From: Puffinus mauretanicus
Lineage: Eukaryota; Chordata; Aves; Procellariiformes; Procellariidae
Assembly: GCA_023333565.1 (NCBI GenBank)
Contig: JAJKFH010001865.1
Location: 8,246,001 to 8,310,000, forward strand
Reading direction: 5' to 3'
Length of the DNA stretch: 64,000 bases
Shown here piece by piece: positions 25,561-36,979 of this stretch. The notes under the pieces are model-generated. The model worked only from the letters and a program-made list of their open reading frames with translations. It was not told where the DNA came from and ran no database searches. The position numbers were made by a program, and so were the translations under genes. Numbering within the stretch: the stretch's first letter is position 1; each line of letters opens with the position of its first letter.

Positions 25561-25928
25561 CACTCTAACAACATATCAAAATTAAAACTATTTCCCTAAG
25601 ATTCTCTCTGTAAGGAATGTATATTTAAAAGAATTCACCTCTCCCAGAAGCCAGTATAAAATTGCTGTGACTATTCAACAGAAAAGGAAAAAAATGTATA
25701 TTTCATGTTTCCTTACACTAGTCTATATCAACTGAAATACTGAGAACCTAGGAAGTGCTTCCACTTTTATGTATACCAACAAATGGAGTAGCTCTCTGTG
25801 CACACAGAAGTCAGGTAGCTGCATATATACAAAATGACGACATGCTAAGTCAAAGTGCAGTGACACAACAGCATTCATCTAAAAGTTGATTACCTGATGT
25901 GAATATGCCTCATCTACCTTTGGCTGTT

Positions 25929-25960
25929 GGGGGAAAAAAAAGCAGGGGCGGGGGAGGGGG
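25929..25960 (+). repeat. four G-runs, G-quadruplex candidate
   Basis: GGGGG, GGGG, GGGGG and GGGGG within 32 bases, with loops of 11, 1 and 1. It is on the plus strand, the template strand for GRID2. Confidence 0.65.
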
Positions 25961-26479
25961 AATCTGTAGGTAATAGTGTCAATTTTTCACTCAGACAAAT
26001 GTATTCCAATATGACAATTATAAATTCCTTATCAATGTTATAACCACCTGAGCACTTTTTTCCTCTAGTGAATATCTGAGTCTAATTTATCTTTTTTAAA
26101 CAAAGGCAATTAAACTGGTGTTGTAGAACAGATAGTGTTCCTCATGTTGCTGTTTCAGCATCCTTTCCCAGTGCCCCCAGGTTTCATTTCAAAGGTATGC
26201 CGCAGCCACCCTCGTGGACCTCTGACACAAGAGAGTTCAAATGTACACTGACATCTGATTCACAAGGTCTCTTCTGATCTGAATTCACTGCCTACTCCAC
26301 ACTGATGAGCTCCAGCCCAAGACTGACTGAGACTGTCCCTGAAGCTGCAGCTCTAGCAGACTGCAGGCAAATGAGGTCCAGGAATTGGAGCAGAGAACAG
26401 GCAGCTCGTTTCTCTAGTACTTTTCCCAGATTTATTGGAACAGGAGGACAGAGCACAGCAAAGGAACCTTCATGACAAG

Positions 26480-27190
26480 AATACAAACAGGGGACAAGAA
26501 AGACATCAGGAAGGGTATGGGAGAATAAGGGGAAAATGGAGGGGAGAGGGAAAGCGAGTGACAGTCATAGGTAGGTAAGAAAAGTGACTAAAGAAGGAAA
26601 CTGGCAGTGGGAGGTTGAAGGGAAATGGCGGGGGGTGTCTAAAATTCAAGGAAAAAATGCTTGGGAAAGGCATCCAGAATGGCCCTGGGGGGAAACTGGG
26701 ACTTCATTAGAAGCAGAGGAAGCAGGAATGAAATAACACTTTGGATGAGGATTGGGATAAACAGAAATATGAATGGTAGGATATAAGAAAATGTAGAAAA
26801 CTTGGAGAGCCGGAGTCTGGACTTGCTTTGCAAGAAATCTGAGACGGAGGAGCTAAGGTGAAGAAATGGAATTGATATAAAGGAAAGCAAAGAAAGATCT
26901 GAACTAAACCTAGGACTGTCAGGGAGCTGGGGTGGTGGTGGAATGGGACAATGGAACAGGAAGAAAACAGTTAAGTTTAGATTTAGATCCAGAGGATAGA
27001 GAGAATGGAACAGGAATCTCATAATGAGAATTGGAAGAGGAGGAGGGAAAAAAAAGAAGAAAAAGACTGAATCATACAATGGCAGGAGGGAGAAAGAGAC
27101 TTGCTGGCAAGAAGCTTAAGTAGTGAAAACAAGGTCTCAGTGAAGAGAAAGAGCCTAGAACAAGGAAAGGAGAAAAGTGGAATCAGACAT
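26480..27190 (+). repeat. purine-rich tract of about 700 bp
   Basis: Dominated by AG-rich words (GGAGGGGAGAGGGAAAG, GAAGAGGAGGAGGGAAAA). The antisense frame is therefore rich in Ser, Leu, Phe and Pro and open for 146 codons, but it has no protein resemblance. The GRID2 transcript carries it as a long pyrimidine-rich stretch. Confidence 0.75.
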
Positions 27191-27386
27191 GGGATAATTT
27201 GGAGTAAATAGAGTATATTCCACACCAGAGCCTGGAATGCAACCAAAGAATCCCCAGTCTTGCCAACACTCTGCTGTCAGCAAGCATCTATGAATCCCAT
27301 CTGAGAAAAACCCACATATAGTGGGCTTTCACAGATAGTCAGCAATTGCATGCTCTCATTTTCTGGTTGCCTGCCTGGAGACCCTA

Positions 27387-27460
27387 GGGTCTGATTTGTA
27401 GAAGTGCTGAGCACTCGCAACAGTGACTGAAGTCAACAGAAGTCACTGTTGTGAAAATAA
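27387..27460. repeat. palindromic MITE-like relic
   Basis: GGGTCTGATTTGTAGAAGTG and CTGAGCACTCGCAA lead into an 11-bp perfect inverted repeat (CAACAGTGACT at 27418-27428, AGTCACTGTTG at 27441-27451) around GAAGTCAACAGA. This follows a common amniote repeat in which ...AGAAGTGCTGAGCAC... flanks a GAAGTCAATGG palindrome. Probably the remains of a non-autonomous DNA transposon. Confidence 0.6.
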
Positions 27461-27910
27461 ATTCATTAATGTTTGTGATGCACTCAGATACTATGGCAAT
27501 GAGTGCCATGGAAAAGCTCATGAGCAAGTGAGTAATTCTGACTTCAGAAAGAATTTAAACGGAGTGCAGTAAAAAAGATATAGCGATACACATTGAACAT
27601 CAAGGTAAAAGCAAAGTGTCAAAATTGCTCACAGAGGGAATCCATTCAGTCTATCCAATGCACTGTAAGGTAGAAGTTGTATAGAGCAAAAAAAAGAACA
27701 TAATGTAAAGACAATTAACGTAGGTACACAAGGAGAATATTTGTCCAGCATTGTGAATGCTTGACTTTTGAAGCTATATAAGCTGATTGGTGTTATTTGT
27801 GTGAACGTTACCTACATATTCCACTTGGATAGACAACTGGTATGACCTCAACATACAAGCTACGTCTAAAATGCAGTTCCTGTCTTGCAGACTTATTAGT
27901 ATGGGTCATA

Positions 27911-27970
27911 CACATTGAAGTCAATGGGCAGTTTGGTGATGAATTCCATCAACACGACTTCAATTCCATG
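27911..27970. repeat. possible palindromic relic with GAAGTCAATGG
   Basis: CACATTGAAGTCAATGGGCA is followed some 30 bases on by GACTTCAATTCCATG, its degenerate reverse complement. Same signature as the relic at 27.4 kb. Confidence 0.45.
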
Positions 27971-28309
27971 ATTAGTTCCACTTAAAGTAGTAATACAAAA
28001 TGCTTTTCTCAGATTTGTAAATACCCTGAAAAAGGATAGTGTTTATTGGCCCATTACAACCTAACACACATTAAAAGAAATGAAGTAAACAATTATTATA
28101 GCAACCTAAAATAATGAAGTGATAGTTTTAACAGTGTTCGAGGGGGTTTATTCTGCTTAGTACTACCTTAGTACTACTACTTTTTTCACTGTTCCTGAGG
28201 CTACTTAAATTCATAGTTTCTCCCATATTTGTTTGCTAGACTGGGGCTCAGGTCAGTTTAAATTTTGACCTTCTTCACTGCTAAATTTATTTTCTTTTTG
28301 TATTACAGT

Positions 28310-28400
28310 CAGTTTACCATTCTGCTTTTCAAATACTGGTACAATTACTGTTACATGACAGTTTTCCAGTAAACAAAAATTTAACTGCCTTAGGAACTAA
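28310..28400 (-). mobile_element. possible short old CR1 fragment
   Basis: TTTCAAATACTGGTACAATT and GACAGTTTTCCAG resemble a part of CR1 ORF2 read in reverse. Too short to be sure. Confidence 0.3.
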
Positions 28401-29283
28401 GCCAGCCAAGTAAGTGAAAGATTAAAGTCAATATTTCTGGAAAGGACTAATGATTCTGCCCAAACCCAGAAGGCAGATGGTTAGCACTCCCCAAAAGCTG
28501 GATGCATTGAGTTGGGCAACCCAAACATTTACCGACTTTGGAAAAATCTCCATCTGATTGCTCAAATACAAAATAAGCTGGAATGTAAGTCATGTAAATC
28601 CAATTCCTTCACTTTCAAAAATCCAACCCTTTGATTTGGAATGGAGCCAAAGATCCACAAAATCATTCACTGCTGATCCAACTTAATCATGAACGATTTA
28701 GATCCTTATCAGGATCAGCATTTTTTCAAGCTACAGTCAAGGCCTATTAGTTTTTCACATTATTGGATAATTTTTTATCTGTTTGACAAGACTGCTTACA
28801 TCAAATATTCCTGTAAAAGCAATAAGCCCTGTACTATTTGTACAGCACTGGAATTTTGTGCTTGCACATTGGGGACACCTTAGAAAAGAATTTGAACTCC
28901 TGTGATTATCAACGACACTGAACAAATGTAATTTTCCTAAATGCTTATGTAGCATCTGCATATGGGCAAGCACAGACCTACAAGAGAAGTGTCTTCCTGC
29001 TGCTTCCAAGAAGCAAAATTTCCTGCTACTAGATAAAAGCTTTTGTTCAGAACTTTAAAGTGTGCTGTTCCCTAACAAAGCAGTCATTACATCCATACTT
29101 TATGGTTTGTTTTTTTTTTTTTCCTAAGTAAAACAAAGATGAAGGGTCTCATGGAAATGTTCTACGCAGTAATTTTCACTCTGGATGTGTGAGCAAGTTC
29201 AAATAAGATGTGAAAGAAACTCCAGCTGAAAGCTTTTTAAAATTCCATTTTTTTCAGCGCTTCCTGGTTCTCCCCAACACCAC

Positions 29284-29340
29284 TCCTATTAGCATTGCAG
29301 TAGTGCCCAGTGACTCCTGATGTGGGCCAGGACCCAAATT
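29284..29340 (+). repeat. old amniote interspersed repeat fragment
   Basis: CCTATTAGCATTGCAGTAGT, GCCCAGTGACTCC and GGGCCAGGACCC follow a repeat common in turtle and crocodile genomes (TATTAGTATTGCAATAGTGCC...GATCAGGGCCC). The class is probably SINE-like. Confidence 0.5.
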
Positions 29341-29914
29341 AACATCAATATTACTTCAGAACTTTTAAATTTCATTTAATAAAAGATATACTAATCTTGT
29401 TATCCATCACAGGTGTCATCTAGCAATCCATGTCTTAAGTGTACACACAGCTAAACAGAGAGATCAGTAGCCTTGGCAGCCATGACCAATACCCTTGCCC
29501 ATCAGTTCCCTGACATCTGTGACACTCATACATCATAAATGTTCTCATTTTTGAGACTTTAGTCCAATTCTCTAAGCTGTTTGGGTTTTTCTCCTTGTTT
29601 AGGTCAGAGACAAGAATAGACAGCGGGTAAAAGGGCTGCTGTTCTGAAGATATTTAGTAGATTTAAACAGAAATATCATGTTATTTGCATCTGACCTGCA
29701 GCTTTACCCCATCTGTTGAGAGCTGGATATCTGAACAGCTGAAACACAAAATATATTCTCTTGTGTTACGGCTAACCGTGACCCCAAATATTTTCTTAAA
29801 TCTCCACAGGAAATTCAAAATGGAAGCAAACAATGAAGAAATGCTTGAAAAGAAAAGGTCTAAGGTCATCCCTCAAATCACAAAAGGAATATGACAGAAT
29901 AGAAAACATTTGTA

Positions 29915-29944
29915 AAATTAAAAATAAATAAATAAATAAATTTT
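29915..29944. repeat. (AAAT)n microsatellite
   Basis: AAATA repeated about five times, preceded by AAAATTAAA. Ordinary tetranucleotide repeat. Confidence 0.85.
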
Positions 29945-30351
29945 CGCTCCTGGTGGAGGAAGGAAGCCCTGACTGAAAAGCAAGATAAAACTTAGAACAA
30001 ATTAAAATTTAAAACCAACGAGTTTTACCACAATTTGTTTGCTTCCCATTTCAATCTGCTGCATTAAAAGGGATCAGGATTCAGAATTTCACAGTTATTT
30101 ATCACCTGGTTAAACAACATTTAGTAGCACAGCACCAGGGAGCTGTTGTGCCACTGAGCAGAACATAGACTAATTCTACCCTGATCAAGTAGCAGTCATT
30201 GCATCTCCATATCATTAGGTTACCCTTAGAGAGATATCCCAGTACTGCGGCTATTCTAATTAAGTTTGTTAGGAGTAAGTGAAGTGTAGTGCACAGTAAT
30301 TCAAATGTTTCTATGGCAGAACTATAGAGCATTTCAACAGGTATGTGAAAA

Positions 30352-30372
30352 TTTTTTTTTTTTTTTTTTTTT
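30352..30372. repeat. T21 homopolymer
   Basis: Uninterrupted run of 21 T on the plus strand, read as poly-A in the GRID2 transcript. No retroposed gene body is seen beside it. Confidence 0.9.
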
Positions 30373-30589
30373 ACCTGAAAGCTCACTATAGCTCTGGTTT
30401 GCAGCTATCGGAAGGAGAAACATTCCAGATTTGCATCTTCAAATCTGCCTTCAGAAAGCTAGGACCAAAGTCAGCTGATAAACTTTAAGGCTTAATTGAA
30501 AGGAAAGCCTTTCGGTAGCTTTCAGTCTCATTTTGCTTCTGGGTAACAGACTCAAGTTTTAATTTGTTGTGCAAGATGACATGAAAAGG

Positions 30590-30720
30590 TAAGACTGGGT
30601 CACCTAGTGAGTCACCACACAAAATAAATGACTAATGGGTCTATCTGCATTTGACAGATTGAGGTTCAAATCCTGCTGCTCCTTCAGGAAAGGCAGATCT
30701 ACTGCTTGAAGGAAAAGGGG
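30590..30720 (+). repeat. possible tRNA-derived SINE relic
   Basis: GGTTCAAATCC at about 30663 is an exact Pol III B-box and is followed by TGCTGCTCC, as in MIR-type SINEs. No convincing A-box is found at the expected distance, so this is weak. Confidence 0.25.
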
Positions 30721-31260
30721 TTCATGGCACAGGTTATGCAAACAAGTTTAAAAAAAAAAAAAAAAGCCAGCCATTTTCTACGTGCTGCCTTTAGAAAGTT
30801 CCTGTTAACTGTTTATTAAGAAGAAAACATGATTATTGTGTGTGTAATCATTTGCCTCCACACAAACTCTTGCACTGACAGATACCATCTTCTTAATTCT
30901 GCTGATGTGACCACAGCTCTTATCTGCCCCCTCCATTGACTGTCCTTTGTACTGTAGAGATTAAATTTCTTTGTATGCTTCCCTGCTTGCCTATATATCT
31001 CTGTTTTCCTATCTGGTTTTCCCCCACTCTAAACCAGTCTGTTCAAGTCTCTGTATCTTCCTCTCACTTTTGCTTTTCTCTCAAATTTCAAATTCATCAA
31101 AATACAGAGGTTTACCGTACCTTCTTCAAATCCCCTCTCAGAAAGTTTTGCTTATCATATCCATAGACAGCCATTTGCTAAAACCAAAGTGGTTTTCTGA
31201 GGTTATCTACTTAATCTCCTCACAGCTTCTTTCCAGTACTGAAGCATTACCCCCAAGTTA

Positions 31261-31376
31261 CACACAGAACAGGAAAAAAGAAAAGAAAAAAAAAAAAAGG
31301 AAAAAATCAATACACCCAAAAAAACCTCAACGCCAAAAACCAACACCCCCCCAAAAAAACCAAAACCCCACAGAAA
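31261..31376. repeat. A-rich then A/C-rich low-complexity tract
   Basis: AAAAG-type poly-A passing into CCCAAAAAAACC words. Similar in make-up to the tract at 10.8 kb. Confidence 0.85.
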
Positions 31377-31644
31377 ATGGTTTAGAAGACCTGCAGCAGT
31401 CTAGAGAACCAGCAATCACACCTAGATTAACACCAGTTTCCAACCCTGGCATTCAGACCATTATATATATTCTGCGGAATGGAAATATTTTTTTATCTGT
31501 ACACACCAGTCACTCCTAAAACCCCACACAATTACCACAGTTATTTTCTGTTGATCTACAGGAAATAATCATCTCAGACATGACTGTTTTAAAAAAGTTG
31601 CTCATTTTTAATAGAAGCAACTTGAATACACATGTTAATTAAGA

Positions 31645-31870
31645 CCACAAAATGGCTGAGGTTGGGGGATACCTCTGGCATTTGGTCCAACCCCCCTGCT
31701 CAGGCAGGGCCACCTAGTGCTGGCTGCCCAGGACCATGCCCCTAGTTTAAGGTGCTCCTTACCAGGTTGGCCAGCCTTCTGGCAGAGATGCTTTTTCCCA
31801 GCTTTGTAAGGTGGATCCTGTCTTTTCCAAGTAGCCCTCGGAAAGAGTCCCATGGTCATAACACCCAAAA
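31645..31870 (-). mobile_element. composite CR1 fragment
   Basis: The first 95 bases (CCACAAAATGGCTGAGGTTG, GGTCCAACCCCCCTGC, CAGGCAGGGCCACC) are the reverse complement of a CR1 3' UTR. The next 130 bases (CCAGGTTGGCCAGCCTTCTG, GAGTCCCATGGTCATAA) are a sequence seen widely in bird genomes. On the minus strand they encode a frame with LFPRATWKRQDPPYKAGKK, weakly like the D-x-x-H end of a CR1 ORF1 esterase domain. The 3' UTR directly follows that segment in the element's sense, so the middle of the LINE is missing. Confidence 0.7.
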
Positions 31871-32715
31871 ACTATCCATTAGTATTTTCCTTTAGAGTGA
31901 ATGAGAGGACACAGGCCGAAAAAAATCCCGGGCATAGGTCTAGTCATCCTGTTCAGATGGCCAGCTTACTCAGACCCCTACTAGAAAGTTTTAGCTGGAT
32001 GATATAAGTCAGCACTGAGCCTAGAAAACTACCAGAATAGCGTGTCCTCTCTTGCTTGTACAACTCTTTCAATTAGGGAGCTACATGTAATTCTTGTTGC
32101 TTCGGCCCAAGCCAGAACCCTCTAGTGTCAGTGTCTACCCCTTACATCAGCTCTGATTGAAAGGACTTTGGTATCGTTTGCTTTGAAGTTGGTAATATTT
32201 TCTTTTAGATGCCAACCTCGCTATGACAGGATCACAGAGTTAAACATTTGAGACCAAGTGGAGCCTTTCGTTTGTTCCAAAAAGCAGCAGAGCAGTGCTG
32301 GATAACATTTCTAATAGAAATCATCACCTGACTGCACCTGCATTAGCAGCTTGTGGGGAGGAAGACAACCGGAATGAAGGGAGGAAAATTATAGCTAATA
32401 GCTAGGAGGAAGAAACAGATTGATGACTTATGGTTTTGTTGCACTGCCCGCAGGCAGCCTGAGACACTGATTTATTCTAAAACAACAAGTGTTTTTGTTT
32501 AATTAGAGATTTTCCTGATTACACAGATCTTTATGATTTGGTTTTATTTAGTTTGCTGGATATTTCAGAGATGTGACCAAAATTCTGTTTTTCCTCTACA
32601 TGGAGACAAAGTAGTCAATTCGTAACAGAGACAGCTTCTTTCTTCTTTTTCCAACCCTAGCACTTTAATTAAACAATAAGAGAATTTTCAAAGAATTAAA
32701 GTTTGACTCCTTCCA

Positions 32716-32740
32716 GTTATTCAAGTGTTACTTGAATAAC
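32716..32740. repeat. perfect 11-bp inverted repeat, 3-bp loop
   Basis: GTTATTCAAGT, GTT, ACTTGAATAAC. A tight hairpin or dimer-binding palindrome. It is not followed by a T-run that would suggest a terminator, which would not be expected in an animal intron anyway. Confidence 0.9.
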
Positions 32741-35700
32741 ATCTTTATGTCAGGGCTTTGTTAGCCGATCGTACTACTTACAGTGCAAATATGTAACAAA
32801 GACCTTTACTCCAAGAAGCTTATGAAGGATAAAACTATAGATAACAGCTGGGTATAATTAAAGTACAAAAACAAAACTGGTATCTCAGAGTTCCACAATC
32901 AGTTCCGCAATACACCAAGGTCTGAATTTTTAATTAAAAAAAAAAAAAAGAAAAAATTTAAATAGGAACTCAGACCTTTCTTGCGTGTCACAGATCCAAA
33001 CAGTGCAGAAATTCATCGGTGGCAAGAAAAAATTCTTTCTACGGCACCAGAACACGCATAAAATGTATCAGCAGGACTGAGCTGAGTAGGCACCATAGTC
33101 CAGACCTTTAAACAGGTATGAAGACAGCTTTGCTCATCTTTAGACTTCTGAGTTCTTTCAAGGGCAGTAACTTCTTCATCCTACCTTGTGGAGTGGAGTT
33201 AGATTACTAGTTGATAACAAAGAAAAGCCAGTATGATACCAAATGCAACTGGAAAGGAGAATTCAGTTTGAGGACTCAACCTTACAGACTCCAGGGTCTC
33301 TGTCTGAGTAGGTCTGAAAGGCTTATCAGCCTTGGGGGACTGTGTAAGCCAAGGCAGATTTGCCTGCGACAAATGGTAGAAATTCTGGCGCTGCAGAGGA
33401 CTAGATGCCTGTGGAAATATCACCAGCATCAAATTAGGAAAAGGGGTTTCAGCTTGCTGGACATAAGCAATTGTGCTCAAAAATCCTACTATAATAGCTT
33501 TTTGTTTTGCTCGGGACTTGTAGTCAACTTTGGTGAAGGGAAGTAGGACAAAATACCCAAATGAATGCTTCAGTACTACCTATTGACAGACTCCACGAGG
33601 ACTGTCAAACTAATGAACAATGAAGAAAATGCGCTACTCCTCCATCTGTAGTTCCTGTGCTTGTCCCTTGCTCCTTTCTACGTGAAAAAATCATCATGCA
33701 GTGTTAAATCCACCCTCCATTCTCCATGTTGGCATTTCATTTGAACTCAGCAGCTGTATGGAAAGGAAGGTTATTGACACAAACTGCAGTATTAGCATCC
33801 TTTTTTTCAGAAAGTGATGCAGTAAACTAACAGACTCATCGAAGCTTAAAGAATTGCTTAAAATCGGTCACTCCAACCAAGCCAGGTTTATCAAATTAAA
33901 AGAAAAAACCCAGAACACTGTTAACAGTAATTACTTCCCAGCTTTTCACTGGCAAACAGTTTAGAAACTAAAATAGCAAAATCAGATTTAAAAAAAAAAA
34001 AATTATTACATCTAGATAGTCACACAACCTCCATTTGCTAAATCCCTTCTTCCCCACTATTTTATTCCTTTGTCATACTGGCTTGTAAAACACTGCACTC
34101 TTCTTGGCCTGCCTCCAGGAGAACAGCAGTTTGAAGGTAAAAAGTTTCCGTGATTTTACTATGAAGGACATGCCCCTTCCAGTCACAGCATCCCCGAGCT
34201 TCTGTCAAAATAATGTCTTTCCTTATTATTTGACACTGACATTCTGGAAAACATTACTTGAGAAAAAAAGGCAAACACACACACAAGTACACATGCTTGG
34301 GAGACAGATTCGGGTGGGTGGGCATATCTGACAAAACCGAAAGAGCACAATAACCTTCCACAGCAATGAATTTGAGAGGAGTCTGAGGCTTCAGTTTCAT
34401 TTGGGGAGCACTGATGTATGGTTTGAAATGACTTTTGAGACTTTTAATGGATAAAACAAGCTGATGGGAAAAACAGCATCTCTCAAAGAGCAAGTGTCCA
34501 GTCCACCATGTGTGAACATCTCTGTTCACACCAATGTCAGTTCAGGGTACACTGCAACATTGCCTTTCTTTCACCTCTGACAATCCAGGTAACAGCAGGA
34601 AGAAGCAATGCCCACAGCAGTGGTGCTTACTTGATATTGATGATAACTGATTATAAAAGGTCGTAAGATCACTTGGAGTGAAACACATACCTCCGTTTTC
34701 TCTGTAAGATTAGAAGACAGCATTTTGGTGTAATCTTTTCTACTTACTCATCCTTTGTTACCAATAATTCAAGCAATACTAGCAACTAATGTCAGTTCTG
34801 ATGCTTCACTGATGCTCAGCTAATAAAAACCCCACTTTTCCTTCCTCCCCGCCCCCCTAAAAGAAATTCTGGACCTGTTTCTCCTCTCCCTTCTTACAGT
34901 AATGTTTCTGGGACTGCCTACAAAGCTGACTAATCCAGTCCCACAGTATCTATCCGGATGTAACTGCCTACATCCAGCTGTTGTCTCATCTTGTATTCAC
35001 ACTGTAGGCACTTTAGAATTTCAAGTTATCTTTGTTCTTTATCAGTTTAGTAGTAACACAGTAGAATCCCTGGCAAAGACCACAGTCTCCAAGTACTATA
35101 GTACTACTACTAATTCCAGTACCTACCACTGGTCACTAGTTTAACAGCATTCTATGGAGTTAGTCCAGATTTCTAACACCACAAGACTAAATAATCAGGT
35201 ATATAATCTATATAAATACAATAGTTAAATCCTATAGTGCGGGCTACTCTGAATGTACTGTAGAATGGCTCCATGATTCAGAAAAACATGTCATTCGTAG
35301 ATTAACTTCTAGCCAGATTTACCTCAAACAAGCAAGCAGAAATGAACTTTTCAAATTAAGATTTAAAAATTCTCCTGTTTCCACTAAACTTAATCACCTC
35401 ACAGAGACTTTGACAAAGGCGACTGGTGACTAGAAAGAAACAAATATTTTTGAGTTCTATTCTATGTGAATAGAATATGTGAATATGTTATTCTCATTTG
35501 GAATATGCAACTAATAATGGTAAAGCTACTGGTAACAGAAATATCCAAACAGCATTTAAAATCGAATATGAAAATGTATATCCTCCAGTTCTCTTCCCAC
35601 TCTACCTTATAACTGAAGGAGAGTTGAATTACTAATTTCAGTCAGAGCAAAATTAAACCCTTGAAACCTCCTGAGAGTATATAAGGCACTGTTAGTGCTG

Positions 35701-36896
35701 GGAATGTATCTGTCTATGTTACAAACCAGAACAAGCCCAACTCCATTTTTGCCAGCACTATACACGTGGCTGTAAATCCATGGCTTATGCTAAGTCCAAG
35801 GCAAGGGTGAACCCTCTCATTTCCTAGAGTTCTTCAGGGCTTGGGTCAGAAAGAGACCAGGCAGGAGAGCTCTGAATGCCTGAGAGCAGACCTGAACATC
35901 CTGCTTATGTATAAGCCAGACAGGCTGCTGAAATCCTGTCATACCCAGCCTTGTTCTTCCTCTTAAGAACCAGGTGGCAAACGGAGTTGACACATAACAA
36001 GTCCAATATCCATATTGTCAGGCCAAGCCTGGGTCCCATGCAAGTCTACTCAGCAATGGTTTAGGTTTCACTGTCTGCATGCAAGTATCCTGATTTAAGA
36101 ATAAACTGTTCATCTAAGCGTGAGCACAGTGGTAGTGTAAGCTACAGAAAGCAACTTTAAGCTCACTCCACATCTGTGAAAAGCAACATCTGTCAAAAGC
36201 AGAACAAAACATGAGGAGATACTAGTAAGTCTAGCTGAAAACTCTCAACTGTCCTAAATTTTAGTGACTACAGCTTGTACAAATTAGTTCAAAGTACTTC
36301 CCTGAATATCCTTTAATAGCTAGCTGCTGCTGCAGGAAAAGGTTACACGTACCTGCCAAACAGAAGAACAACTAACTAGGGTAGGCTTAAGGTGCCATGG
36401 ACATACTCTCTGATTTCAGAAGCCTAGGAGCACTCTGGAGATGATGTTATAAAGTGTAAGCATACAGAAATGTTAATTTTGTCTCTCAGTAACTTTTGCT
36501 GGAGTATTTCATAAGGCATACAGTCACTCATAAGCACAATACTTAAAGTATTTAAGAATACTAAAAAAAAAATTGTACGTCCAGATTTTAATTAGAGGTA
36601 AAATAATAACTGCAGCTGAGATCACTCTAGTATATTAAAGGCAGTCGCACTTTCAGAAGTCCCTGGAAACGTCAATAGTCATTACCTCAGTTTCCAATGA
36701 AGAGGTAAGATCATATACGACAAAACATGTCTATTGCTTAAGATTATTACTGAAGAAGGGTTTTGTAACTAATGAATACAGTGCACTTATTTTTCTCCTC
36801 AAATCCCTAAAAGTCTATCAATTTATAGGGGTGTTTGTTTATGCTAGACCCCAATTCTTTCTTATTACAGAGTCCATAATCTTCCTCTTTTAAATC

Positions 36897-36979
36897 TATG
36901 ATTTATATTCTTAATTCTTCTTCTTAACTTCTTTCTTTTTCATGTATGATTTATATTCCTTGGTTTTCTTCTTAACTGG
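36897..36979. repeat. degenerate 48-bp tandem, T/C-rich
   Basis: TATGATTTATATTCTTAATT (36897) and TATGATTTATATTCCTTGG (36945) begin two copies that both continue into TTCTTCTTAACT. Read in GRID2 sense it is purine-rich. Confidence 0.8.

Noticed and set aside
26639..27079. 146-codon minus-strand frame (Phe/Pro/Leu/Ser-rich)
   Set aside because: Produced by the purine-rich tract read in reverse; low complexity and no homology.
30971..31519. 182-codon plus-strand frame
   Set aside because: Half of it is the A-rich low-complexity tract (Lys-rich) and no domain is seen; opposite to GRID2 sense with no promoter or splice support.
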